Part shown: positions 43,333 through 54,084 of the stretch, in pieces | How positions within the stretch are numbered: position 1 is the first letter of the stretch | Layout: every line of letters begins with the position of its first letter | Assembly: GCA_034440635.1 (NCBI GenBank) | Contig: JAOTON010001692.1 | Coordinates: 101,013 to 165,012 of the forward strand | Origin: Lepas anatifera | Lineage: Eukaryota; Arthropoda; Thecostraca; Lepadidae | Reading direction: 5' to 3' | Length of the DNA stretch: 64,000 nucleotides | Made by a program: the position numbers and the translations under genes | Notes under the pieces: generated by a model | The model's input: the letters and a program-made list of their open reading frames with translations, nothing else | Database searches by the model: none | What the model was told of the DNA's origin: nothing

Positions 43333-43893
43333 CCCGATTGTATTTCATGCGAAGAGGTGGCACTCTGTCGATTACGCACTGGTCACACCCTGGCGACCCA
43401 CCGACATCTTCTTTGCGGGGAGGCGAGACCACTCTGCCGACGCTGCCTAGAACCGCTCTCAGTCCGCCACGTACTGGTGTCGTGCCCTGACTATGACCTT
43501 GAAAGAAACAGATACTTTGGCCCTCGAGAACAAGAACTGACATTGATTGATTTGATAGGTAGGAATGCTGATATGATCAGCCAGATCCTCGATTTTCTCA
43601 GAGCCATATGTTTCACAGTCATATATGACCCAGGGTGATTGCTCTGCTCAGGGGTGCAGAGTGTGGAGCTGGTGAGTGCTGACGTTTTACTGTGGATGTT
43701 TAATCTATGTAACTGTTTGTCCGCCGAGTGATGGGGATGGGAACGTGGGATATTTTTATTTGTACCGAGTGTTTGTCTTACTGCAGACCTAACTGCTTGA
43801 AACAGACCATAAACATGTATTCAGGAAGAGGTTATTAAAGGCATTGGCCTTAGTTGATCTGGGCGCTATATAACCACTAAGGTTGGTGCGCCC
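43333..43893 (+). pseudogene. LINE C-terminus and 3' UTR, interrupted by a TTAA element
   Basis: The frame reads CEEVALCRLRTGHTLATHRH and CRRCLEPLSVRHVLVSCPDY, that is C-x2-C-x7-H-x4-C, the zinc-knuckle tail of jockey/I-like LINEs. It ends at a TGA at about 43638. The 3' UTR closes with GGGCGCTATATAACCACTAA and GGTTGGTGCGCCC. The final tail, GCCCCAATAATCAATCAATC, lies on the far side of the inserted TTAA element, at 44916-44945. 5'-truncated copy. Confidence 0.82.
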
Positions 43894-44915
43894 TTAACCC
43901 TCGCCCCACCGGGGGGCCATCGATGGCCCCCCTAAGGTTTTTCCGGGATAATAGAAAAACGACGGGGCGCAGCACCGCGGTTGAGGGCTCTACCTCTCAC
44001 TGCATCATTTTTCCATCATCCCTGAAATTTTTTTCCCCAGGTCACCCAAGGTCAGGTCACCAGACGAGGTCAACCAAGTTCACCTCACTTCAACTTTAGA
44101 GCTCTGTAAGAGCTACATTTCAAAGTCGATCAATTTGAAACTTCCTACACTTCATAACCCCTCCAGGGTCTACAAGGTGTATATCCGAGATTTTTCGATT
44201 TCGTGCCCTGAGGTCAGGTCACGAGGCGACCTCTCCCATTGAAAAAGCATGGGGAAAAGCTGTCTTATGATCTAAAAGTCACAAAAGCGATTGAAAATGC
44301 TCAGCTTGATCAGAAAAACGTTCTTGGACACCATTTCACAGATTCCAGGGGCCATATTTGCCCTTTGACCTCTCCAAGGTCATCCAAGGCCACCAGGGGT
44401 CAAAAACAGTATTTTGATAATAACTTTTAACCTAATTAAGCTAGAGCGCTGGAACAATTACCATCGTGTTTATCTCGTTACTGGCTTTCATTTGATATAC
44501 GGCAAGGTCACTTTTTGACCTTTCGTGACCTCAGGTCATATTAGGTCACGAGGTGACCTCTGGAAGTCAAACCACTGGCGGGAGGTCTTTACGTTCCACA
44601 TAGCGGAAAAAGTACTGGCAATTATCTATCAAATGTACTTTACCAGGCCTCAATAGCTCTAATGACATAAGAGTTATGCCCAGTTTGCTTAATCATTGCA
44701 TATTTGAGTGAAAATAGCCGATCTTGACCTTGGAGGTCAAACCATTGACCTGAGCACTAAAACATGTGAAGTAATTTCTTACTGAATTCACGCGAGCTTT
44801 CTATTGCACTTTGCAGATTTGTGCTAACGTCCATATTTTCGGAGTTAGAGGGGGGCCATCGATGGCCCCCGGTGGGGCGAAGGTGGCGCCGGACCCCCGG
44901 TGGGGCGCGGGTTAA
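43894..44915 (+). mobile_element. TTAA-flanked MITE, family C, inserted in a LINE tail
   Basis: TTAA at 43894-43897 and 44912-44915. Left terminus CCCTCGCCCCACCGGGG, right terminus CCCCGGTGGGGCGCGGG. Both ends carry a subterminal palindrome GGGGGCCATCGATGGCCCCC. The right end has the terminal motif twice, separated by CGAAGGTGGCGCCGGA. The interior (1.0 kb) is rich in AGGTCA hexamers and has no transposase. Joining its flanks at a single TTAA restores a continuous LINE tail, confirming the boundaries. Confidence 0.88.
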
Positions 44916-44946
44916 GCCCCAATAATCAATCAATCAACAATCAGAA

Positions 44947-44967
44947 CCCCGTCAATGCGCGTGTTAA
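44947..44967 (+). mobile_element. Solo right end of family A
   Basis: CCCCGTCAATGCGCGTG followed by TTAA, identical to the end of copy 1 (917-937), directly after the LINE tail. No A interior is attached. Confidence 0.6.
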
Positions 44968-45717
44968 GGGGAAAGGAGCACCCTGTCGACCATCGACACC
45001 CTGGCGCTTACTGAGACGTGTTCTTCCCAACTTCCTTTCCCCAGGTTAGAGGGGCTGCATACCTGCGATGCGCTCCGTCGTTCCCTGGCTACACGACCAT
45101 GTCTCGAAAGCTTGGTGTCCCTCTGGTCATAGACGAATCCAAGATTGCCGATCGCGGGAGGGAACACATGGACGGGGAGGCGCCAACCGGACCAGAAGGC
45201 GCGATTTTTGGACGCCGAAATCTATCAGGTGGGCGCCAAATCTATAATGGGTGCGCTGATACTCTTATCTTGGGGGGTAGTGAGGATTCAGGGGGAGCCA
45301 TCAACCTTTCAGAGGGCGCCAAAGATCGATTTGGGGGGAGCAAGTACCCTCTAGCCCCACCGCTCTGGATCTTCCTATGCCTCCGGTCCATGTTGTGCCC
45401 CATGCACAAGTCCCTCCCCGGTCGGAAATCACATTTCTTGGATCCACCCATGGCGTGAGCAGGTTTAAAGCTAAATGAGCACATATCTACGTTATATTTG
45501 TGTAAGCTCCAGAATTGGGCAAAGCTCATTGCGATGTTGTATTGCCAACCGTTGCAAGTGAGGAGGCCGTAGTGCGGGAAGTCGTCCTGGAACTGTCAGA
45601 ACGGGAGGGGGGGCGCTGAGAGTACATGCTTCCCCCTCATTTGTGTTCGTATGCCTCCCAGTCGCTTAGTGTTATCCGTTAAGAATGTGCCTCCCGATCT
45701 AGTGTCCCTTTTGGTTC

Positions 45718-46732
45718 TTAACACGCACCCCGATAGGGTCCCCGGCATGATGCACCCCGCTGGGGGGGGGGGCGTATTTCCCGCCCCCCCGTATGTCTTC
45801 CCAGAAAATCTAAGAAAAGTTACGGACGGCGTTCGAAAGCTCTTGACAACATGAAGAGAAATTATACGAAGTATTTTTTATGGCGGGTCATTATTGAGGT
45901 CAGCGTAGGTCAAAGAAGTTTTCATAGGTTAAGAACCGGGCAGTTTCCCCCTCTAGATTCTTTCTCGGCGGAGCTAGAGCAAATATTTATGCATCACTGG
46001 ATTCCTCTCATCGTGGCGAATAGAATTACGTATAATATGACCTTGCTAGGTCAAACTGTGAAAATGACGTGACACCGAGCTAGGTCAAGGTCACAGGGTG
46101 ACCTGGTATGGTCATGCTGCATATCAATCGACTCCCCGTGACAACATAAGCACAATGTAAGCAAAATAGGTGCTTTATCTCAATTCAGTGAGAAGTTATT
46201 GGCAAAATAATCACTGTAAGCTCCTGTGACCTGACATGACCTTTAAGAGGTCAGGTGGTCAAAAACGCAACTTAATGGTCAAGATCTTGGTAAGAATAGA
46301 CGGTTTGAGGATTTTCAGTTTTATCTATCTAGTTTTTACTGAAAACGAGCCCTTCCTTTTTTCACCGTAGACTTTTTATAATGGGGGTGACAAAAAATTG
46401 ACCCCACCTTAGGTCACCAATATCAAAATTCTGAGACAGAATATTTGTACACCATAATGTCTTTATTCTATTGTGAAAGTTTTAAACTGATCAGTTGGCT
46501 GATGTTCCTTATGCGCCACTTTAAACTCGTGATTTTAGGTTTTGAGGTTGGGTCACTTGACCTTGGATAGCTCCTTGACCTGACATGACCTAACCTAAAA
46601 ATTTGGGTCAGATGCGTGACATTGATCAGGAATAAGGTACTCTAAGTTTCGTTGTTCTGCGTCTCTTCGTTTTTGCGTTATCGGGGGAAAATCAGGAGGG
46701 GGAATGTGGCCCCCCATCGGGGCGCGTGTTAA
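45718..46732 (+). mobile_element. TTAA-flanked MITE, family D
   Basis: TTAA at 45718-45721 and 46729-46732, with termini CACGCACCCCGATAGGG and CCCCATCGGGGCGCGTG. G/C homopolymer-rich subterminal sequence follows (GGGGGGGGGGCGTATTTCCC, CGCCCCCCC). About 1 kb of AGGTCA-rich interior without coding potential; the ORF 45851-46072 is inside it. Confidence 0.78.
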
Positions 46733-47047
46733 TCCGAATGCAACTTGGCCAGATGTGACTATATTGAGCCCTTCTGCCTCAATTGTGTCCTTTACTTATC
46801 AATTGTGTGTCCTTTGCAGCCAGTCTGGCATTTTCCCACCTAGATCCCCTAAAAGGAACCGAGACATTCCATCAGGTAAGAGGCAGGACGTGCCCGCCAC
46901 CGACACACTCGGTGTCCCAGCAACCGCCCCTCTCCCCTGCAACGTTGCCTCACTTTCCAACACTCACCCCCCTCCCCGAATACAACAATTGGCGCCCCTG
47001 CTACGGTGCAATTTAGAGCCCCTCCGATAGGTTGCATTCATGAATTG

Positions 47048-47275
47048 ATGCCCAAATGTGTCCCTTCCAGGCCCAAAGTTTCCCCCTCCAGGCCCAATTG
47101 TGCCCCCTCCAAGCCCAAATGTACCCTCCATGGGCCCGGATGTGTCCCCTCCAGACCCAAATGTGTCCCCTCCAGGCCCAAATGTGCTCCTCCAGGCCCA
47201 ATTGTGCCCCCTCCAGGCCCAAATGTGTCCCCTCCAGACCTAAATGTGTCCCTCCAGGCCCAAATGACGGCCCCT
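47048..47275. repeat. 21-bp minisatellite (TCCAGGCCCAAATGTGTCCCC)n
   Basis: About ten imperfect 21-bp units. Because 21 is a multiple of three, open frames arise on both strands with a 7-residue period (for example GHIWAWR on the minus strand, 47013-47336). These are more likely by-products than a protein. Confidence 0.85.
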
Positions 47276-47399
47276 CCGATTCCAAATGGCGACTCCTAAC
47301 CAAAGTTTGCACTTCCATCGTAAATCCTGGATTCACTTATGCCTTTGCCTCTCGTGTTCAGTTAGATCATCTTCCCGTCAGTCCGGGCCTCTGAAGAAA

Positions 47400-48240
47400 T
47401 ATGTGTCGGAATGGGGGGGGGGCTACCCGCACTTTTGATTTAAAAGTTTGCCGACTTTAGCAGAAAATGAGAAGAAGGGGTAGCATTTTGTAACTATGTG
47501 GTGCGAAAGGCATGACTGGATTCAAATCCGATGACTTTATGCTCTAGAAGGAACAGTTTCTTGTAAACAGCAGGTTGAAGCTTGACTGGCTTTCTCACTT
47601 GTTTGCCTGTGCCGACGCTCTTGGGGTAGGGACACCTCACTCGGAGGTAGTTGTGGCTCCGTCTGTGCCCACCATGCGCCCCTTTGTGGCTAGCCCTGAC
47701 ACCTTGTTGCCTTCCGCTTCCCCTGAGAGAGCAGGAACACCTGATCTGAAGTCAGCTGCGGCTCCCTCAGCGGCAGTCATATGCTGCCTGCATACAGCCG
47801 AGGCACGTTTTTGCAAGCCAGGAGCCCCGAACCTGAGGGAACGCCGGATCTGCAGGCGTCGTGTAGGGCACTGGACAATTAAGTGCATCCATCGATCAAT
47901 TGGCACCATTATGAAATAGCGCGTCCGATGTTTTGATTATGAAAAGACTTAGTTGTCTCTGCCTTGGACGTACCCAGAAACAGATATAGCCTAAAATCGA
48001 TAGATTCTGTGGGTTACCAATTGAAGAACCTTTTTTGTCCAGGATTTCCCTCTTGGAGGTAACGTGCCTCCCTAGCCGAGGCTCTGACCCCTGCGCTTTG
48101 GTGTGATTGAGAAAGAGGATGGCATGGAGGTGGCCGCTCTCTTCCTTTTGCTACTGTGTTGGTGGCTCTGTTTTGTGAACTTAACGTGTGAAAACCGATT
48201 GTAATGGAGACCAGTCAACCAAACGGTAAAATCGGTCAAA
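47400..48240. other. Non-coding DNA
   Basis: No gene that I can support. The ORF 47575-47919 (114 aa) has no recognisable domain, and its reverse strand is equally open. Confidence 0.35.
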
Positions 48241-48249
48241 ATCAGGGCT

Positions 48250-48647
48250 GGAGTATCTCGTGCAAGCTGCCGCCCCTTCCCTCCGCTGTGTGTGCGGGGG
48301 CGCCCCTGGGCAGGCTCCGGCCGCGGTACTGGGAGCGGCCGGGCCGGGCCGGCGGTGACGCGGCGGTACCTCCTACCTGTCGGCCGCCGTCTGCGGTCTG
48401 TGGCTCCCATCGCCAGTCAGTCGCGGGCCGGGGGTGCGGCGGCGGCGCGGCGTCGCGCACGTGCCCGAATCAAGGCTGGCTGTCGGCTGTGGACGACACC
48501 TCGAGATAGCCGAGTGTGTGATTGGTGGCCAGGCGCGGCGGCGGTGATTCCGCGAGAGGACGCGGCGGCTGCGTCGGAGGTGGAGGCATGTCCTGCGCAG
48601 GTGGCGCGGTGGGCGAGGAGGCCGCTGCATCCCGGACTCGGGGCCAG
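48250..48647 (+). promoter_or_regulatory. CpG-rich block ending in a splice donor: possible promoter and first exon
   Basis: Very GC- and CpG-rich for 400 bp, in contrast to both flanks. It ends in GGGGCCAG|GTAACT (GT at 48648), a good donor. ORFs are open in several frames on both strands, as expected from composition. No protein family recognised. This may be the 5' end of a gene whose other exons lie outside or are undetected. Confidence 0.3.
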
Positions 48648-48659
48648 GTAACTAACGTC

Positions 48660-50470
48660 ATTATGCAGGGCTTGTAAACAGCGAGTCACTCGGCTTTGGG
48701 TGCCTTCAAGACTTACTGTTGCTGGGACGGTATAGGCTGCACGGCTGTTTGCCCATACCTCCGAGAACCGGTCACAGTCTCATCATACGGCACTTTTATG
48801 TTTATAAATACTCTTTGTAAACACAAATTAGTTTTTGGTGGAGTTTGGCTGCCATGTTCAATGAGCTCCCGAAGTTTGAGTTGTTGTCCAGTTTAAGCGA
48901 GAATCCGTGACTTTGCAGAATGAAACGCAAGTATTTATTATTTGTTTACATGCAATTGGTGTTGATTTTTTAGTAGACGCCTGTCCTCTATTTTGACGTG
49001 AAGTAAGGATGATGTGCAATTTGAATTCTATTTTACTTTAAACCCGTTCTTAACTTTTGTCATGAGCTATTCCCGAACATTGGCTATTTTTAATGCCCGC
49101 TGAATGCCGCTGAGGAAAGTTTCCAACAAAAATATAGTTTTAATTGAGGATCTCATAAAACGAGCCCGTAGCGAGGAAAACGACTGACAGTAGCGGGAGT
49201 GATATCTAAAATGCACTTGTATCATAAATAAAAAAGTGAGCAGTAAAGATACGCCAACTCCCACTCACAAAAACTAGCCTCACCTGACTTTCCTTAAAGC
49301 TGCCAAGTGTCCGGTTTGCGTCTTTTTGCCAACATGACGTGCCGCTTAGCAGCGCGTTCTCGCGCTGGAAACCCCCATACCTGGTTAATACGTCGCGGAC
49401 ACTGAGCCGCAAGCTGCTTTTGGCGCGAATGAAAGAAGCCGCACAAGTCCTTTACCATGGATTATGCTTCTTGACGCGGATAATGGAAATCGTGCAAGAC
49501 ACTGTTGTTAGCTCTGCGGCTTAAAACGACATCTGGTTTCCCTTTTTGGAAAACCGGTGAATTTAAGTGCTTTTCAGACGCTTTTTGAAGAAGCACTGTG
49601 CAAAGTTAGGTTGTAATCGGATCCAAAACTGTGCAAGCTGAAAGGGATCAAAAACATGCATTATTCACCCGTGAGAAAATGGAATAAGATGGCATTCAAC
49701 GAATTGATGCGTTTTAAAATGGCATTCGACGCCTGTGTCACATCAGGTTAATCTCGATAAGTATTCCCAGCATGCTTTCAGCACCCAAAACAACCTGAAT
49801 GCCGTATTCTTCCCGAATGAGGAATGCTGGCCCGAAGTTCTGGACCACATCGTGATGTCATCGCGATCACCATTGTGCTCCGGCGTCAGCGGCGCTGCCA
49901 TGATGGCTCACGTCATTGACATTTTGATTCATGCGCATATTAACTACCACGTGACTTCTGGTGTCATTGCAACGTGGAAACTGCATGAGTACCGGCCGTT
50001 TTTTACGGATTCTGTAGCGTTATTTCGCTTCTTCGCTCTTTCATAAGTAGCGTGGACGTCGTTCGGCGACAATTCCGCGTCGATTAGTGTCACCAGACCC
50101 TCAGTGAAAGGCCGTCACAGTCGGTGGGAAGCTGCTCGTCGGCATGAGACCTGCGTCTTCCAGCAGCCGGCGTGGAAGGTACCCGGCCGGTGAGCTGTTC
50201 AGACCGCGGCGATCTCGCTGCGCAAACTCAGCTGTCGTGAGAGCGCATCCTGCCTGGTGGCTCCGCCCCCGGGCAGACGCGGTGCAACATTCAGCTGCTT
50301 CGCCTGCGTCGCTTGCTTGCATCATGTGGCAGAATCGCTTGCATCATGCGCGCTGAGTACGCGTGACGTCGGTGCTTGTTTTTTTACGGTATTTATTATT
50401 ATTATTATCGTAGTTTACTAGAGTGTCGTCCCCATGAAAATATTCACAAGAAAGATATGACATCAGGGTC
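48660..50470. other. Non-coding DNA
   Basis: No supported gene. The ORF 49735-50046 (103 aa) has no domain I can name. A CpG-rich patch lies at 50140-50300. Confidence 0.35.
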
Positions 50471-50481
50471 TCTACAACCAC

Positions 50482-50820
50482 CATTGGCGGACGCAGGGGG
50501 GGGGCATTCCGGCCATGCCCCCCAAAGCGCTGGAGGGGGGCAAACTATCTTTTGGCCCCCAAACGCCGGATAAATGTTTGAAAAAAAGGTGTTTACACTA
50601 GGTCTGTAGAGCAAAAAAAACATTCGTTCCCACTCCCCCTCCCCCTTGGAGAGCGATCATGCACTTGGAGAGGTAGCTTATACTAGGTCTGTCGAGCACT
50701 GAAAAAGGTGTTTACACTAGGTCTGTAGAGAAAAAATTCGCTCCCATCCCCCATCCCCCAGGAGGAGAGGCAGACATGGGTTTGCCCCCCCAAAAAACTC
50801 GGGTCTGCGTCCGCCCCTGA
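50482..50820 (-). mobile_element. hAT-type MITE, family G, copy 3, with exact 8-bp target duplication
   Basis: Begins CATTGGCGGACGCAGGGG and ends GTCTGCGTCCGCCCCTG, inverted relative to copy 2. Identical flanks ACAACCAC lie at 50474-50481 and 50821-50828. The interior repeats GTGTTTACACTAGGTCTGTA at two places. Non-coding. The perfect duplication suggests recent insertion. Confidence 0.87.
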
Positions 50821-50934
50821 CAACCACATCAGGCTAAAGCAGGGGAACTAGCTTCATATACTGCCCTAAAGGCTGAATTTGTGGCCAATATCTGATGCGT
50901 TATTTTTTGGAAATAATGCGTTCTAAAATGTGAG

Positions 50935-51240
50935 CAGTGACGGATCCAGGGGGTTAATCGGAAAAGCAATCGGCCCCCAATCGGAAAAGCCCGGGGAAAA
51001 CTGCCTCCCCTAAAGCCGTCGACCTCCTTTTTCCCCACACTCTTTTTTGGTTTATAAGCAAGGTTTTGGTGCTTGAACTCGCGACAGTCAACTTCAGTGT
51101 AAGCGTTGAGCCTTGGATAGCAAAAACAAGTATCTTGTAGCCACATCTTTAACCCCGTGAGGTTTTGTTGTTGTTTTTGTATTTTTGCTTTTCGACTTGG
51201 GCTTACCGTCAAAACCTACCGTCCAGTTAAAGTGTAACAT
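50935..51240 (+). mobile_element. Degenerate hAT-type MITE, family H, copy 3
   Basis: Begins CAGTGACGGATCCAGGGGG and follows copy 1 (GGAAAAGC, CTCCTTTTTCCC, TTTGCTTTTCGACTT) to about 51240, where the right end has decayed. No target duplication visible. Confidence 0.65.
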
Positions 51241-51540
51241 AATTTTTCGCCGCGCGAAATAATTTTTTTGCTCAGAAACTGTGCAGCAGAAGTGCATGGT
51301 AGAGGCTCTCCTGGGATCGGTTCTCCTGACTACTCGTTGACTTACCCAACGCATTTCAGCTGTCAACTGACCCTTCAGAACGGGGCAGCCTTTCCTGTGC
51401 TTTATGGGACGTGTAACTTTAGTTTTCAATTTTTCCTGACATGACGGGAATCGCTCGTTCGGGAGTTGGGGTCCGGGCCTCGAAGACGAGTTTCTCGAAA
51501 TTTCTGGTGAGGCATGGATCCCGAAAACAGGCCTTGCCAT

Positions 51541-51720
51541 ATGTCAAATAAAATGTATAAAGAATGGGCCCGCCTACTGGACCCTATAGGCTTTATGATG
51601 GGTATGACATCATATTACACCCCACATGATGCCGTACCTATCACAAGCCCAGCATGATGAGATACCTATCATAGGCTACTTGATAGGTATGACATCATGT
51701 TGTATATAATATGGTGTGGC
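51541..51720. repeat. Short direct and inverted repeats around GATAGGTATGACATCAT
   Basis: GGTATGACATCAT occurs at 51601 and 51678, and complements (ATGATGCCGTACCTATCA, GATACCTATCA) lie between. An imperfect palindromic cluster of unknown origin. Confidence 0.55.
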
Positions 51721-51789
51721 CTCAGGCAGACCTGAGCTGCCCAGAACCGGCGACCCAAATATAGCGGAACACAGCCCAATGGGATTCCT

Positions 51790-52320
51790 GTCATGACGCG
51801 CCCCGCGGGGGTTGAGGATTTCGCTCCCAGTCTTGTTCATTGCCTTGAAGGGCAAGAACGAAATTGTGGGAGGCATTCGAGAGCGCTTGAGACGAAGGGA
51901 AAATATTCTTACAATATTTCAGTCGGGGTATACTGAACACGACAGTGTATATAACAGTGCAGGTCCTATCCTACCTCACCGAGTGACGACAGGACAGATG
52001 TTTAGACACCAGTGTAGTCCTCTCATGGTGGCGAATCGAGTTATTTATAACATCACCATACGAGCTCAGATGTGAGAAATAACCTTACCTTGAGCTAGGT
52101 CAAGGTCATCTTTTGTCCTGGTAGTCATGATGTACATCTGCAAACCCCCGCACGGACAAGGCTAACACGGTCACGTCAAATGAATGTAAATGACCAAATA
52201 AAGAGTCTTAACTCAGTGTGAAGTAGTTATTTGCCAAAGCATTTGAGTCTGCTCGACTGATCCCAAATGACGTCTGGGAGCTCAAAGGACTAAATCTTTG
52301 ACTTGACCCTCAGACACGTC
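51790..52320 (+). mobile_element. Degenerate family D-like element
   Basis: Collinear similarity to family D at 45960-46260: CTCTCATGGTGGCGAATCGA, then GAGCTAGGTCAAGGTCA and TGTGAAGTAGTTATTTGCCAAA. The ends CGCGCCCCGCGGGGG near 51800 lack TTAA. Old copy. Confidence 0.5.
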
Positions 52321-52369
52321 CGTGGAATACTTAATGTGATGATCTTCAACCTATTCCACCAGTCTTTAG

Positions 52370-52560
52370 TGAAAAGTGGGAGTGCAGTGGTTAGCGTGCT
52401 GGCTTTCCACGCGCCCGACCGGAGTATAGGGCACGTCGGATTTCCTGAGCAAGGAGTGGTCTGACTCTCGAGAAACCCTTCCACCAGGGAAGGAGTTGAT
52501 GACGCTTTATAATGTTGGCAGCTGGTCGATAAGCCCCAACAAGTGTTATTTATTTTGGCG
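52370..52560 (+). mobile_element. Probable tRNA-derived SINE
   Basis: GTGGTTAGCGTGCTGG resembles an RNA polymerase III A box in a tRNA-derived head, followed by CGCGCCCGACCGGAGTATAG where a decayed B box would be. The 3' part (ACGCTTTATAATGTTGG and GATAAGCCCCAAC) resembles the 3' end of the LINE at 43860-44925, as expected for a SINE mobilised by that LINE. Confidence 0.45.
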
Positions 52561-53339
52561 AGTTTCGATAAGGTCATTTGAGGACAGGCTGAACATCCTA
52601 ACGCGTGAAAAAAACATTGTGTTTTGAAGGAAACTTGAAAGTCGGACCATGTGGGGGGTCATGGCCCCTTTGTCTCTCCCCCTTAATTCGTTGCTGGTCA
52701 TGACGTAGCGCAACCGGAACAAGTCACAAATTTTAATTGATCTTGCAGCGGCTCCGAAATATGATAGTAATGTTGGAGCATGGGATTTTTCACCGGCTGG
52801 TTTTACCTCCATACTGCATAAGCTCTAATATCAAAAGCATACGGATATGTGGTGCTTTGTGAGAATAGCTCTCCGGTTAAGTCGGCAAAAGAAATAGTTG
52901 AATGGGATGGTGCAAGCAGTGTCCCGCCCTCGCCTGTGTAGTATTTACCCCGCCCAAACAAGCCCGCTGTCTGCAGGTTATCCCGCCCGGCCGTTTTTTT
53001 GCACGCCGCGCCAAGCCCTCCCTTCTGAAGGTCGATCACGACCAGCGATCACGACTGTCAGAAACCGTTGAGGTTGTGAGGCTGTGAGTGTTTACTTGTG
53101 AAAGTTATATCCTGAAAGTACGAAGTACAGCTGAGGAGGACCTTGACATTATTCCTAGGCAACGATGGGCGGTGAGATTATTCTATTTTTCGCCGTGTGA
53201 GATGTCGCATTTTTAGCACACGATCTAAAGAGCGTTGCATGAGTGGAAGCTTTGTAAGCATATATGCTCGGTTAGCAGGTTACCAGTCGGAGTTGATGTC
53301 TCGGGTTTTTCTATTGCATCAGCTGTTTTCCAGAGAGCT

Positions 53340-53570
53340 GAGCACCGTCGTTTCAGACGGACGGGCCGGACCACCGCCGGGCGCGGCGTCCGGCTGGGGC
53401 GCTGCGCGGCCGCATTGACGCCGCTCAGGCCTTTTATGGCACTTGAGCTGGACTGGCGCCGCTCCCCACGGAGGCTTAACGCCCCCCTCTCCCCTCCTCC
53501 CTGGCCGCTGATCTGCAGCGACGAGATAGGGCGCCTGCCTCCGGAGCAGAGCGACACAGCGACGAGATGC
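53340..53570. other. CpG-rich block without recognised gene
   Basis: GC-rich with overlapping open frames on both strands (53197-53789). No protein family recognised. Possibly a CpG island. Confidence 0.3.
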
Positions 53571-53904
53571 TGTCGTGATGACGACTGTCATACGCGGATC
53601 CGAGATTTCCGACGGGAGGGGGCACTTTGTTCAAGGTGCGCCATTTTGGTCTGGGGATGGTTGAAAATTTCCGGTGGCGCCCGGTGTGTCGATCGAGGGC
53701 ACGTGCTCCCTGTCCCGTGCACGACTTTTGTCGCCCTTTTAGAAAAGCTCCTCCTTGGCCAACACAGCTGCTCTTATTGGCGTCCATGATATTCTATGAT
53801 GACGTAGTCTCTGACCCCAGCAAATGATAATCAGCTAACAGTTTCAACAACTTATTAAGGGAAAATTTTCGAAGAGTGGCTTCGAAGCGTTATACCGACA
53901 CATT

Positions 53905-54084
53905 ACTTTACTGAACTCCAGCTATCAAATTATATCCTCGGCCCTAGCAAATCGTGTAAAACGAGCCCTGCCAGAAATAATAGGAAAAGAACAAACCGGT
54001 TTTATGAGTGGAAGATGTATCTCTGATAACAGCAGGTTAACCTATGATCTTATTCAACAATTAAACAACAATAATACTTCATGA
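53905..54084 (+). pseudogene. LINE reverse-transcriptase fragment (L1-like)
   Basis: The frame without an ATG reads TLLNSSYQIISSALANRVKR, ALPEIIGKEQTGFMSGRCIS and DNSRLTYDLIQQL before a TGA. This is the conserved reverse-transcriptase segment of L1/Tx1-type LINEs (LlNvdYKiisk.la.Rl...l...i...QtGFi.gR.I.dN.r...D). Both flanks are missing. Confidence 0.8.

Noticed and set aside
47013..47336. 107-aa minus-strand ORF with Trp-rich 7-residue repeats
   Set aside because: By-product of a 21-bp minisatellite; both strands are open and there is no sign of a gene around it.
53197..53789. 184-aa plus-strand ORF
   Set aside because: CpG-rich DNA open on both strands, no domain signature, no splice or promoter evidence.
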